NCBI GenBank assembly: GCA_035578175.1
Contig: JAQMRL010000001.1
Coordinates: 375,725,220-375,789,219 of the forward strand
From: Catonia carolina
Taxonomy: Eukaryota; Arthropoda; Insecta; Hemiptera; Achilidae
Direction: 5' to 3'
DNA length: 64,000 nucleotides
The notes below the pieces were generated by a model that searched no databases, was not told the origin of the DNA, and saw only the letters and a program-made list of their open reading frames with translations. Shown one piece after another: positions 12,002 through 20,389 of the stretch (within the stretch, counting starts at the first letter, position 1; the number at the start of each line of letters is the position of its first letter). Both the position numbers and the translations under genes were made by a program.

Positions 12002-12509
12002 ATGGCTACAAACCTTCTATGTTTGGAAACCGCAGCCGAGACTGTGGCATATGCAGATACAAACCTTACAAGTGACGTAGTGTTGTACAATCTGCTTTCA
12101 TCCCAGCCTCCACCAACCGTTTACTCATATCTATGTGAAGGATCTAAGATCCGAAAAGAATATGAGAACCGTAGTAGTAGGAAGGATAAAAGATTTATGT
12201 CAGTACAGGCGAATGTGCCACAAGGTGACTGCAGCAGCAGTGATATATTTCGATCGGTTCCTTAACCGGAAGCCCGATACTGAACCGAATGAGTTACAGC
12301 TACTGGCATGCTCGTGCATGCTGATAAGTTCAAAATTTACGAGACGTACGGATGCCTCAGACAGAATGACGGGATGCGCATTCCATCGTATTATTAGTAG
12401 CAGTATTAGTATTAGTATTAGTAATAGTGTTAGTATTAATAGAATAAATGTATTAAACTTTGTATCATTGTTTTCATTTCAAAGTACCATACTTTTCCCG
12501 TTAAAATAA
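12002..12509 (+). pseudogene. D-type cyclin-like gene with LxCxE motif, frameshifted
   Basis: The N-terminal frame starts at ATG 12002 and has LLCLE at residues 5-9, an LxCxE Rb-binding motif placed as in D-type cyclins. From about 12159 the similarity continues in another frame with cyclin-box signatures YFDRFLNRK and NELQLLACSCMLISSKF (about 12250-12345). The two frames meet at an A-rich spot (12155-12160) with one extra base, so the gene is broken or mis-sequenced there. Similarity ends in a degenerate AGTATT simple repeat near 12390, so the second half of the cyclin fold is missing. Cyclins activate CDKs; viral cyclins push cells into S phase, which would suit a replicating DNA element. 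It lies between the TIR promoter and the polymerase. AATAAA signals follow at 12443 and 12506. Confidence 0.7.
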
Positions 12510-12531
12510 AACATATGGTTTTGCAGGAAAT

Positions 12532-15500
12532 ATGGAAAGGCAAGCCAAACGAATCAGGTTGGAACAAGCTGCAGAGTCTGGCACCTTTTGCGTCTTGAAA
12601 AATGCGTTCGGATGTAACCTCCGGACGTATTACTACAAGAACGCAAACGAAGAACTTAAAGACGTGCCAGTGCTCCTTATCCACCTGAGGGAAGAGATGG
12701 AGTCGCTGCTCAAGGAGATGTCGACCTCCCTAAGATCGTTTAAATTCAACATCTTAGTGGAGTGCACGTACGAGAAGGCGTCGACGGGAGAGGTGCAAGA
12801 TATAGGGTTCAAGACTGCCAACACCTGCGTCTTTCCCGGGTCGGATATAGGAGCGCTTGTAGACATGTGCGTCCAAAAGCTTGTAGATGAGGAGGTAGAG
12901 TTCTTGGGAAAGGGGAGCGGATGGTCTCTAGTATCTGTCGATGGGATCCTCCTCAGAATCAACCGATATAGACCGCTCAGAGGCTCATCATACCTTCCCC
13001 TTCCGCCGTTTGTCAAGAACCGCGAAGCGGTTATCAACGTCAAGAACCGCGACGCAAGGTGCTTCAAGTGGGCTATCCTGTGTAAACACGTAACAGGTCG
13101 TAACAGGGACAGAATCGATAGACGATACGACGCCTTGCTTGACAAGTATGACTTCAGCATGGTAGAGTTCCCCACACCTATCAACCAAGTAAAGGCCTTC
13201 GCCAAGGCCAACGGAGTGTCCGTCAACGTGTACGGGATAGCCGAAAAAGAGGCAATAGAACCTCTAGTCGTCGCTGATGTCGAAAAGGACGATCACTTCG
13301 ATCTCCTCCTGGTCGCAGAGGGTGACGCTCAGCATTATTGTTACATCAACAATTTTAATCGGCTCATCAGGTCACAGCTGACGAAACATAATGGCCGAAT
13401 CGACGTATGCAAGCGATGTTTCACTTTCTATAACGACGACCCTAAGGGTAGGGAGAAGATGGCGGCCCACCGCGAGTACTGTATAGAGAACTCCCCATGC
13501 AGTTTCACGATGTCCAAACCTAATGATGACACTCCTCCGATGATGAAATTCGAAAACTACAATCACGTATTCCCCGTCCCAACGTACGAACCGCTCCGAG
13601 GCTCGTCTTACCTTCCCCTTCCGCCGTTTGTCGAGAACCGCAAAGCGGTTATCAACGTCAAGAACCGTGACGAAAGGTGTTTCAAGTGGGCTATCCTGTG
13701 TAAACATGTGTCAGGTCCTCACAGGGACAGAATCGATAGACGATACGACGCCTTGCTTGACAAGTATGACTTCAGCATGGTAGATTTCCCCACTTCCCTC
13801 AGTCAAGTAAAGGCCTTCGCCAAGGCCAACGGGGTGTCCGTCAACGTATATGGGATAGCCGAAAAAGAGGCAATAGAACCTCTAGTCGTATCAGACGTTG
13901 AAAAGGACGATCACTTCGATCTCCTTCTCATAGCTGACGGTGATAAGCAGCACTATTGTTTCATCAACAATTTTAGTCGTTTCATCAGTCCGCAGCTGAC
14001 AAAACATAACGGCCAAATAGATATATGCAAGAGGTGTTTCACCTTCTACAACGTCCACCCTAAGGGTCGCGAGGCGATGACCGCCCACAGGGAGTACTGT
14101 ATGGACAATCCTCCATGCAGGATCACGCTACCCACACCTAATGATGACGGTACTCCTCCTGTGATGAAATTCAAAAATTACCATCACATATTCCCAGTCC
14201 CGATAGTAGTGTATGCAGACTTTGAGTGCATACTGAAACCTACCGAGGGCTATCTCCCTAAACCGTCATCTTCTTTCACTATAGCCACGGAGCGTCACGT
14301 TCCCATGAGCTATGGAATGTACTTTGTGGTCGACCCGACTCTGCCTGAAGACATTAGAGAATTAGTCCCTAAAACCCCTATGATTTACCGCGGCCTCAAC
14401 GCTACCGAGCACTTTATGCAAACTCTAAAAGACATAGTCGAACGGGTAGCCGCAGCGTCGGACCGTAACGTCCCTATGGTCTTTACGGCTCAGGACGAGC
14501 TTTCGTTCAAAGCCGCCATAAGATGCCAGATGTGTGACGTTACGTTCGGGCCTAAGGCGAGTCCCGTCAGGGACCATTGTCATCTTACTGGAAAGTATAG
14601 GACAGCTCTCTGCTCGAAATGCAATCTGATGAGACAGAACCAGAAGTTCTTGCCCGTCTTTATCCACAACTCCTCCAATTACGATTCTCATTTCATAGTC
14701 AGACAGCTCGGCTATGACGAGAAGAGGATATCCGTCATACCTAATTCTACGGAGAGGTACGTTTCCTTCTCCAAAAACATAACCAAGACGCTAGCCGTGA
14801 GGTTTGTTGACACTTTTAGGTTCATGGCCAGCAGCCTGAGCGCTCTGGTAGACAACCTCCCTCCCGAAGGCTTCTCCCATACCGAGTCTTTCTTTAACGG
14901 GACGCAGCTGCCCCTGGTGAAGAGGAAAGGCGTGTACCCTTACGAGTACACCGACTCGTGGGAGAGACTTGATGAGACGGAACTCCCGCCTCAGGAAGCA
15001 TTCTACAGCAGCCTCACCGGGGAGCACATTTCAGACGACGACTATCGTCACGCCCTGAAAGTGTGGGACAGTTTTAACATCCGTACGCTGGGTGAGTACT
15101 CCGACTTGTACCTCAAGTGCGACGTCCTCCTGTTAGCCGACGTCTTTGAGAATTTCAGGTCGCTGTGCAGGAAGGAATACGGGCTCGATTGCGCCCATTA
15201 CTACACCGTCCCAGGTTTCTCTTTTGACGCCATGTTGTATAAGACGCGAGTAGAACTGGAACTCATAACGGACTATGATATGTACATGTTTCTGGAGAGA
15301 GGAATCCGAGGAGGAATCTCTGTTTGCGTCAAGAAACACGCCAAGGCCAGCAACCCTTATGTGGAAGGTTACGACCCCGAGCTGCCCTCCAACTACCTCA
15401 TGTATGTGGACGCCAATAACCTATATGGTTGGGCGATGAGTGGGAACCTTCCGTACAAGGATTTTTACTGGATCGAGGATGAAGAGAGAAAGAACAGGTT

Positions 15501-16659
15501 GATCTCGAATTTAAGTGTCATCCCGAACGATTCCCCACTAGGTTTCATCCTCGAGGTAGATGTGGAATACCCTACGGACGCTGAGACGCAAGACTGCCAC
15601 AACGACCTTCCGTTCATGGCTGAAAACGCGACCCCTCCCGGAGCCAGAAACCCCAAACTCCTGACCACCCTGCAAAACAAGACCAGGTACGTTTGCCACT
15701 ACGGTCTCCTTAAGCAGGCCATGGCACATGGTCTAAAGGTGACCAAAGTCCACAGAGTCCTCCAATTTCAACAGTCTGCATGGCTCAAGCCTTACATAGA
15801 CCTGAACACCCTTAACAGGCAGTCTGCCCGCAATGCCTTCGAGAAGGACTTCTTCAAACTGCTGAACAATGCCGTCTTCGGCAAGTGTATGGAGAACGTC
15901 CGTAAACGCATGAACCTGGAGCTGGTTAGCAACTCGAAGAGGTTGATGAAACTGATCGCCAAGCCCTCTTTCAAGGACAGGATCATATACGACGAGTCGC
16001 TATGCGCTGTCGAGCTGTCCAAGACCTCGGCCCATTTGGATAAACCTATTTACGTAGGCGCTACGGTCCTGGACTCCAGTAAGACCTTAATGTATTCATT
16101 TCATTACGATGTCATGAAGAAGAGGTACGGGTCGAAAATCGACCTCATGTACATGGATACAGACAGCTTCTTTTATGACATCGAGACCTCCGATTTTTAC
16201 CGCGACATGCAGGACCCCGAATTCAAGACCTTCTTCGACACCTCCGACTACCCTCCGACACACCCATGCCATTCCGCCACCAACAAAAAAGTGCTCGGGA
16301 AGTTCAAAGACGAGTGCAACGGTATCCCGATCGCTGAGTTCATAGGTTTGAGAGCGAAACTCTACACCTTCAGGACTGGCGAGGGAGATATCCGGAAGAA
16401 GGCCAAAGGCGTCAAAAAGAACGTGGTCAAGAAAGACATCACTTTTGACGACTACAGAAAGTGCCTCGAAGACCCCTCGTTGTGGTTGTACAGGGACATG
16501 AAAATGTTTCAATCCCGTAAGCATATAGTAAACACCATTATGACTAGCAAGCTTGCGCTGTGCAACTACGACGATAAGCGCATCGCCGTAGATGCCACCC
16601 ACACCTTGGCGTACGGACACAGAAACGTCCCGCCTGAGCTCCATAACGATTTGGGTTAG
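12532..16659 (+). CDS. polB: Protein-primed family B DNA polymerase (Polinton pPolB)
   Basis: Replicates the element, priming from a terminal protein by analogy with its family. The 1375-aa frame starts at ATG 12532, seven bases after a splice acceptor. Exonuclease motifs: Exo I YADFEC (about 561), Exo II HNSSNYDSHF (about 711), Exo III YSDLYLKCD (about 856). Polymerase motifs: A, DANNLYG (about 960); B, KLLNNAVFGK (about 1108); C, YMDTDS (about 1206). An HNH-like zinc cluster DHCHLTGKYR with flanking CxxC pairs lies between Exo I and Exo II (about 670-705). The N-terminal part contains two tandem copies of a roughly 206-aa module, each with NRDxRCFKWAIL and a CKRCFTFY...HREYC zinc-finger-like pattern; normally one copy is expected. 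No frame break is seen. AATAAA follows at about 16838. Confidence 0.97.
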   Translation: MERQAKRIRLEQAAESGTFCVLKNAFGCNLRTYYYKNANEELKDVPVLLIHLREEMESLLKEMSTSLRSFKFNILVECTYEKASTGEVQDIGFKTANTCVFPGSDIGALVDMCVQKLVDEEVEFLGKGSGWSLVSVDGILLRINRYRPLRGSSYLPLPPFVKNREAVINVKNRDARCFKWAILCKHVTGRNRDRIDRRYDALLDKYDFSMVEFPTPINQVKAFAKANGVSVNVYGIAEKEAIEPLVVADVEKDDHFDLLLVAEGDAQHYCYINNFNRLIRSQLTKHNGRIDVCKRCFTFYNDDPKGREKMAAHREYCIENSPCSFTMSKPNDDTPPMMKFENYNHVFPVPTYEPLRGSSYLPLPPFVENRKAVINVKNRDERCFKWAILCKHVSGPHRDRIDRRYDALLDKYDFSMVDFPTSLSQVKAFAKANGVSVNVYGIAEKEAIEPLVVSDVEKDDHFDLLLIADGDKQHYCFINNFSRFISPQLTKHNGQIDICKRCFTFYNVHPKGREAMTAHREYCMDNPPCRITLPTPNDDGTPPVMKFKNYHHIFPVPIVVYADFECILKPTEGYLPKPSSSFTIATERHVPMSYGMYFVVDPTLPEDIRELVPKTPMIYRGLNATEHFMQTLKDIVERVAAASDRNVPMVFTAQDELSFKAAIRCQMCDVTFGPKASPVRDHCHLTGKYRTALCSKCNLMRQNQKFLPVFIHNSSNYDSHFIVRQLGYDEKRISVIPNSTERYVSFSKNITKTLAVRFVDTFRFMASSLSALVDNLPPEGFSHTESFFNGTQLPLVKRKGVYPYEYTDSWERLDETELPPQEAFYSSLTGEHISDDDYRHALKVWDSFNIRTLGEYSDLYLKCDVLLLADVFENFRSLCRKEYGLDCAHYYTVPGFSFDAMLYKTRVELELITDYDMYMFLERGIRGGISVCVKKHAKASNPYVEGYDPELPSNYLMYVDANNLYGWAMSGNLPYKDFYWIEDEERKNRLISNLSVIPNDSPLGFILEVDVEYPTDAETQDCHNDLPFMAENATPPGARNPKLLTTLQNKTRYVCHYGLLKQAMAHGLKVTKVHRVLQFQQSAWLKPYIDLNTLNRQSARNAFEKDFFKLLNNAVFGKCMENVRKRMNLELVSNSKRLMKLIAKPSFKDRIIYDESLCAVELSKTSAHLDKPIYVGATVLDSSKTLMYSFHYDVMKKRYGSKIDLMYMDTDSFFYDIETSDFYRDMQDPEFKTFFDTSDYPPTHPCHSATNKKVLGKFKDECNGIPIAEFIGLRAKLYTFRTGEGDIRKKAKGVKKNVVKKDITFDDYRKCLEDPSLWLYRDMKMFQSRKHIVNTIMTSKLALCNYDDKRIAVDATHTLAYGHRNVPPELHNDLG
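12973..14206 (+). repeat. In-frame tandem duplication inside polB (2 x 618 bp)
   Basis: The sequence from 12973 recurs from 13591 with a period of exactly 618 bp (206 codons). The copies are similar at both DNA and protein level, with scattered changes. Each carries the CFKWAIL motif and the putative zinc finger. Confidence 0.93.
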
Positions 16660-17186
16660 GTCACATCCCTCCCGCACATCCCGTTAGTCCTCGCATATGT
16701 CTACTAGCCGACTTTATCCGACCTCTAAACGTTGAACCGCACCAGTATTGGAGTTTCATCAGTATTATTAGTCGTAAGAACTTAAGAGCTCATCGCCATA
16801 CATGTATTCGTTTTCATCTTCATCATCATCTTATATCAATAAATGTTTTATTCTTTTATGAATCTGTCTTTTATTTCTTGTAACCTAAACCGTCTATAGT
16901 ACCTAAAATACATGCAGGCAGGATCGGTGCTCGATTGCTGGGAGGGTCTGTCCCCGACAGATCCTCGCATCGTGCTGCGCTTTCGCTTCACGATCGACAA
17001 AAGCCCTCAGGCTTCGGCAAGACTTATATCTACAGGTGTAAAGGTGTTGAAATGATGACACGTTTTGAAAATAAGTTTAATACATATATTCTGAAATCAA
17101 AGTACTAGACTAATGTTACAAAAGTTCAGACTCTACAAGCAGCCGTACATGTAGGAAAAAACGAATCGAGGTTACAAGACGCGACT
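16660..17186. terminator. Convergent gene ends, 3' regulatory spacer
   Basis: The + strand polymerase and the - strand gene cluster end towards each other here. AATAAA on the + strand lies near 16838 and an AATAAA on the minus strand near 16870, as expected for polyadenylation of both arms. A GC-rich patch at 16915-17035 can form short hairpins (for example GGTCTGTC with GACAGATC) and has no open frame of note. Confidence 0.5.
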
Positions 17187-17987
17187 TTACTGGCTGACGC
17201 GACAGTTAAAAATGCATTGCTTGCAGTGTTTTCTCTTCTTGGTATTGGTCCATTCGTCTTCGCCGTAGTCGCTCTCCTGTTGAGCGTGTTCTTCGCAGGG
17301 CATCTCCGACAGTAGTTCTTTATCATTCTTGAGGTATGACGGTAAGTCGTTGTATACGGCGGATATGCAGTTGCCGTAATGGTCCAAGAGAAACTCCTTG
17401 GGTAAGTAGCGGAGGGCTTCAGGCCCAGGGTTGTTGAAGCCCGAGTCCAACACCTTTTTTATGCACTCCCCTACTTTGTTTACCGTGTCGAAGACGACGC
17501 TCTTTTCTTTCCACCACGCCTTCATCACCTCAGCCCTCTTGAGGGAGCAGCCCGAGTGGGAAAACGGACACTGGATGTCCGACCCGTGCGTATACATGAG
17601 GCGTTCGACCGAGGGACAGTCGTAGTCGTCGAGGTCTGAGATCTTTAGGTCGTCGCACATCAATAGCCGCTCTAATGTCTTCTTGTTCTCCTTTCCTTTG
17701 ACAAATATCTTCCCGCCAGACACGGCCCCCGTCAGCAAGCGGTAGAGCTGTGCGTAGTCGACGAACCCGCTGTTCCACCGTATCCCTATTCTGTCTTGAC
17801 CTTCCCAGATGCGCGCTTTCTTGGACGGTGTGAGTACACCGTAAAAGTCGTAAGGAGGCTTGAACAGATAATGATGCTTGACGCTACCTTCTACCGAGAG
17901 GACTACCAGCTCCTTGATGACCGTCTCGTAATCCGAAGGTCTGATGACCTGAAAATCTACAATGAAGGAAGGCATGTTGTTGCGCAC
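17187..17987 (-). CDS. Conserved Polinton-associated protein, function unknown (266 aa)
   Basis: Its pattern resembles an uncharacterised protein family common in insect genomes and Polinton-like elements: an N-terminal strand-rich part with FKPP (42-45), a central IRWNSGFVDY, then DLDDYDCPSVERL and a Cys-containing CPFSHSGCSLKR segment. The C-terminus is Lys/Cys-rich (KKRKHCKQCIFNC). The N-terminal half recalls nuclease-like folds, but I see no definite catalytic set and assign no activity. It is the last gene of the minus-strand capsid cluster, 22 bp after the major capsid gene, so it is probably co-regulated with it. The start is ATG 17987; an internal Met at residue 5 is an alternative. 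Confidence 0.75.
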   Translation of the reverse strand: MRNNMPSFIVDFQVIRPSDYETVIKELVVLSVEGSVKHHYLFKPPYDFYGVLTPSKKARIWEGQDRIGIRWNSGFVDYAQLYRLLTGAVSGGKIFVKGKENKKTLERLLMCDDLKISDLDDYDCPSVERLMYTHGSDIQCPFSHSGCSLKRAEVMKAWWKEKSVVFDTVNKVGECIKKVLDSGFNNPGPEALRYLPKEFLLDHYGNCISAVYNDLPSYLKNDKELLSEMPCEEHAQQESDYGEDEWTNTKKRKHCKQCIFNCRVSQ

Positions 17988-18009
17988 GACGAGACCTAGC
18001 GCACACTGG

Positions 18010-19212
18010 CTAATTTATCCTCCTGACGGCTCCTGTTAAAGGCGTGTACTGAAGGATGCAATCTGTGATTATCAAGCAGTAGGCGGAGGTATTGGCAGGG
18101 ATGTTGTTTTTACACCCGATCTCGATCCTGATGTCTATGGCGCCGGTGTTCAGCGACTCGTTCTGCTTCGAGCAGTCGATAAAGAAGAGGGGGACTTTGG
18201 TCTTGAAGGTCGAGAAATCGATTAGGGGGTGGTTGACCTGTCCTCCGTAGTAGACCTTATGGAACCGCTTAAAGTTTTCGTAAAACATCGAGTACACTCC
18301 CTTAGCGTTTTCGTACGGGTAGTACACGGAATTGAGGTAGAGTTTGATGTCCTGGAGCTCGCAGTGGTCGAAATGAGTTGATACCGCCGTCTTGGTCTTC
18401 TTGTCCGTCTGCAGTCCTACTATGACGTAGCGGGGCTTATCCGCCTGGGAGGAGGACTTGACGGTCCAGATCACGTCGGTGCTCTGCGGTAAGACGGGGT
18501 ACTCGTACAGGTTCCATCTGCGGAAGGCCATCGATATGGGCGCGTCCTGATCCACCATCCTGAGCAACGGGAGTCTGTGCTGGTCGGAAAGCCTGACGTA
18601 AGGCATCTTCCACTCCACCTTGGAAAGAGTCAGCTTGTAGTCCTTGCCTGCGGGGACCGCCACGGCGCGGTCGTCGGTAGCCAACCTTAGCAGGATAAGT
18701 TCCAGCTTGGCGTTGACTATTATGCGGCGGTAATCCTCGCAGAATCCCATGATCCTCTTCAGCGGGACGTGAGCCGTAAGCCTACCTGTGGTGCTGTTGG
18801 TGATAGCCGTTACGGCGTCCTTGTTCCACCCTTCGACGTCTATAGAGTGTTGTTCCCCATACCTGAAGGACGGAATATTTCTCAAGGCTGTCGTTACGCC
18901 GACGTTTCGCACCCTGTCCACTTCGATACCGTTCATCTCCAGCCTTATCTCTTCAAACAGGAAAGCGGGCCAGTTGTCAGAAAGAGCCAGGGCAGCATCC
19001 AAAGTACCGTCGGACGCCGAAAGTTTCACGTCCACAAACAGCAGGCTGTCGCAAGGTAGGGTGTACACGTCCTGTTGGTTCACGGGTATCCTTATCTCGT
19101 CGTTGTTGTTGAAAGTCGACGACGCGTACGGAGTGTGAGTATGCATCTCCATGCCTATGATGGCGTCGTCCGCTACGGCGTTAGAGGATCCCACGTCTAT
19201 TATATAGCTCAT
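18010..19212 (-). CDS. MCP: Major capsid protein (double jelly-roll, Polinton/adintovirus type)
   Basis: The 400-aa product would form the hexon-like capsomers of the virion. The length and motifs fit the insect Polinton capsid family: an early QDVYTLPCDS strand, a central WKMPYVRLSDQHRL, FRRWNLYEYP, then LYLNSVYYPYEN and a C-terminal IDCSKQNESLNTGA followed by AYCLIITDCILQY. A second, broken copy of the same family occurs in the window at 47085-47840 and aligns over its whole length, which supports the call. The start is ATG 19212. A TATA box lies about 135 bp upstream. The frame is intact. Confidence 0.92.
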   Translation of the reverse strand: MSYIIDVGSSNAVADDAIIGMEMHTHTPYASSTFNNNDEIRIPVNQQDVYTLPCDSLLFVDVKLSASDGTLDAALALSDNWPAFLFEEIRLEMNGIEVDRVRNVGVTTALRNIPSFRYGEQHSIDVEGWNKDAVTAITNSTTGRLTAHVPLKRIMGFCEDYRRIIVNAKLELILLRLATDDRAVAVPAGKDYKLTLSKVEWKMPYVRLSDQHRLPLLRMVDQDAPISMAFRRWNLYEYPVLPQSTDVIWTVKSSSQADKPRYVIVGLQTDKKTKTAVSTHFDHCELQDIKLYLNSVYYPYENAKGVYSMFYENFKRFHKVYYGGQVNHPLIDFSTFKTKVPLFFIDCSKQNESLNTGAIDIRIEIGCKNNIPANTSAYCLIITDCILQYTPLTGAVRRIN

Positions 19213-19344
19213 TTCTGCAGCACGATGAAACCCAACGATCTTAGAAAAGCAGCGTTATCTGAGGAGAGTCTCTTCTTTTTCACTTCACCAAGTGGCGGGT
19301 AGAGCTCTACAGGACGAATGTTCTTCGCTCCGTCCGGTACGGTT

Positions 19345-19353
19345 CTTTTATAA
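19345..19353 (-). promoter_or_regulatory. TATA box upstream of the major capsid gene
   Basis: TTATAAAAG on the minus strand, about 135 bp before the capsid ATG and just inside the end of the upstream gene. It suggests the capsid gene has its own late-type promoter. Inferred from sequence only. Confidence 0.45.
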
Positions 19354-19369
19354 CCCTCTTCCAGGTAGA

Positions 19370-20389
19370 CTAACCCCATCGCGTACGTCTTTTAAGGTGA
19401 AGCCTGAGGCTGATGACTTCGTTCTGAAAGCTTATCGGTCTTCCGTCCTGATCCACCACAGAGACGGTCAGTCTTCCTATCCTCGAAGTGTTTACGGGTA
19501 GGTAGATGACGTTCTTGGGCACTTCGATTATCTTATAACCCCGTTCCACCTGCGGGAAGAACTCGTGCAGGGTATGTCCTTCGGCTCCGTTAGTGTACGA
19601 GCCCCGCACGATGTTGCAAGTCAACCGGATGGCGTACACGGCTGTAATGTTGACAGGGCGCTGGGACGTGTACCATTTATTAGGTTCGAGGATCACCGCA
19701 TCGAACCCCAGCACCTCTCTGATGGTTCCGGGTACGGAAAAGTCTACCTTTTCTCCGCAGAATATCGAGCACTTTAGAGTGGTGGGGTCTACGACCATGT
19801 TAAGTCTTGGGAGCGGACGGCATTCCGTCTTTGATCCCTTTGACGTCTCCTTCTTCGCTTTCGCTTCCTCCTCCTCCCTTTTCGCTTTCGCTTTCGCTTC
19901 CTCCTCCGCCCTTTTCGCTTTAGCTTCCTCCTCTGCCCTTTTCGCAGCCGCCTTCGCCGTATTATCCAATCTCTTAAAGACCTCCGCGAGAGGGTCGGTA
20001 CTCGATCTCTCTTTCCTTTTTCCTTTCTGTTCCTTTTTCCGCTCCTTCGAGTGCTTTTGGTACTTGAGGGATCCTGCGTCTTCAACATCGGTACGGTTTT
20101 CGTCTTGCTCCGCGTCTCTGCTGCTGCCGCAGTTCACTCCGCCGTACATCTCCAACATCTCGTATTTGATCTTTGAGTGGATGTCGTCAATCTCGTACAT
20201 GCCTTCGGGCAGCTCCACCTTCATCCCGTCGCCGAAGCAGAACAGGTTGTTCACCCCTTTCCGCACGTTGGGTATGTTGTTGTAGCTCATGAAATCTACC
20301 AGGCCTATCTCCCACTGGCCCTCTCCGAGGTCTATGGGAGGAAAGTAATCGACCTCGATCGTAGAGCTCTTACCGCTTAGGCACAACAT
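19370..20389 (-). CDS. Minor capsid / penton-like protein
   Basis: Probably the single-jelly-roll vertex protein. The N-terminus (residues 10-80) has the family pattern of a strand-rich start, GQWEIGLVDFMSYNNIPNV and LPEGMYEIDDIHSKI. The second half (about 195-339) is strand-rich again. Between them, residues about 85-190 are a charged low-complexity insert with EEEAKAKR-like repeats predicted to form a long helix, which is unusual in a jelly-roll protein and may be a surface spike or linker. The start ATG (20389) lies inside the end of the protease gene, overlapping it by 20 bp, so translation or transcription of the two is likely linked. The frame is intact. Confidence 0.8.
   Translation of the reverse strand: MLCLSGKSSTIEVDYFPPIDLGEGQWEIGLVDFMSYNNIPNVRKGVNNLFCFGDGMKVELPEGMYEIDDIHSKIKYEMLEMYGGVNCGSSRDAEQDENRTDVEDAGSLKYQKHSKERKKEQKGKRKERSSTDPLAEVFKRLDNTAKAAAKRAEEEAKAKRAEEEAKAKAKREEEEAKAKKETSKGSKTECRPLPRLNMVVDPTTLKCSIFCGEKVDFSVPGTIREVLGFDAVILEPNKWYTSQRPVNITAVYAIRLTCNIVRGSYTNGAEGHTLHEFFPQVERGYKIIEVPKNVIYLPVNTSRIGRLTVSVVDQDGRPISFQNEVISLRLHLKRRTRWG

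Noticed and set aside
12633..13707. Minus-strand open frames opposite the polymerase N-terminus
   Set aside because: They follow the duplicated module in antisense and have no independent features.
16915..17035. GC-rich patch considered as a structured RNA
   Set aside because: Only short hairpins are visible and nothing ties them to a known RNA family.
19224..19301. Short + strand ORF between capsid and penton genes
   Set aside because: Only about 25 codons, antisense to the leader of the capsid gene, no supporting motif.
19593..20285. 230-aa open frame on the + strand
   Set aside because: Antisense shadow of the penton-like gene, produced by its repetitive charged insert.
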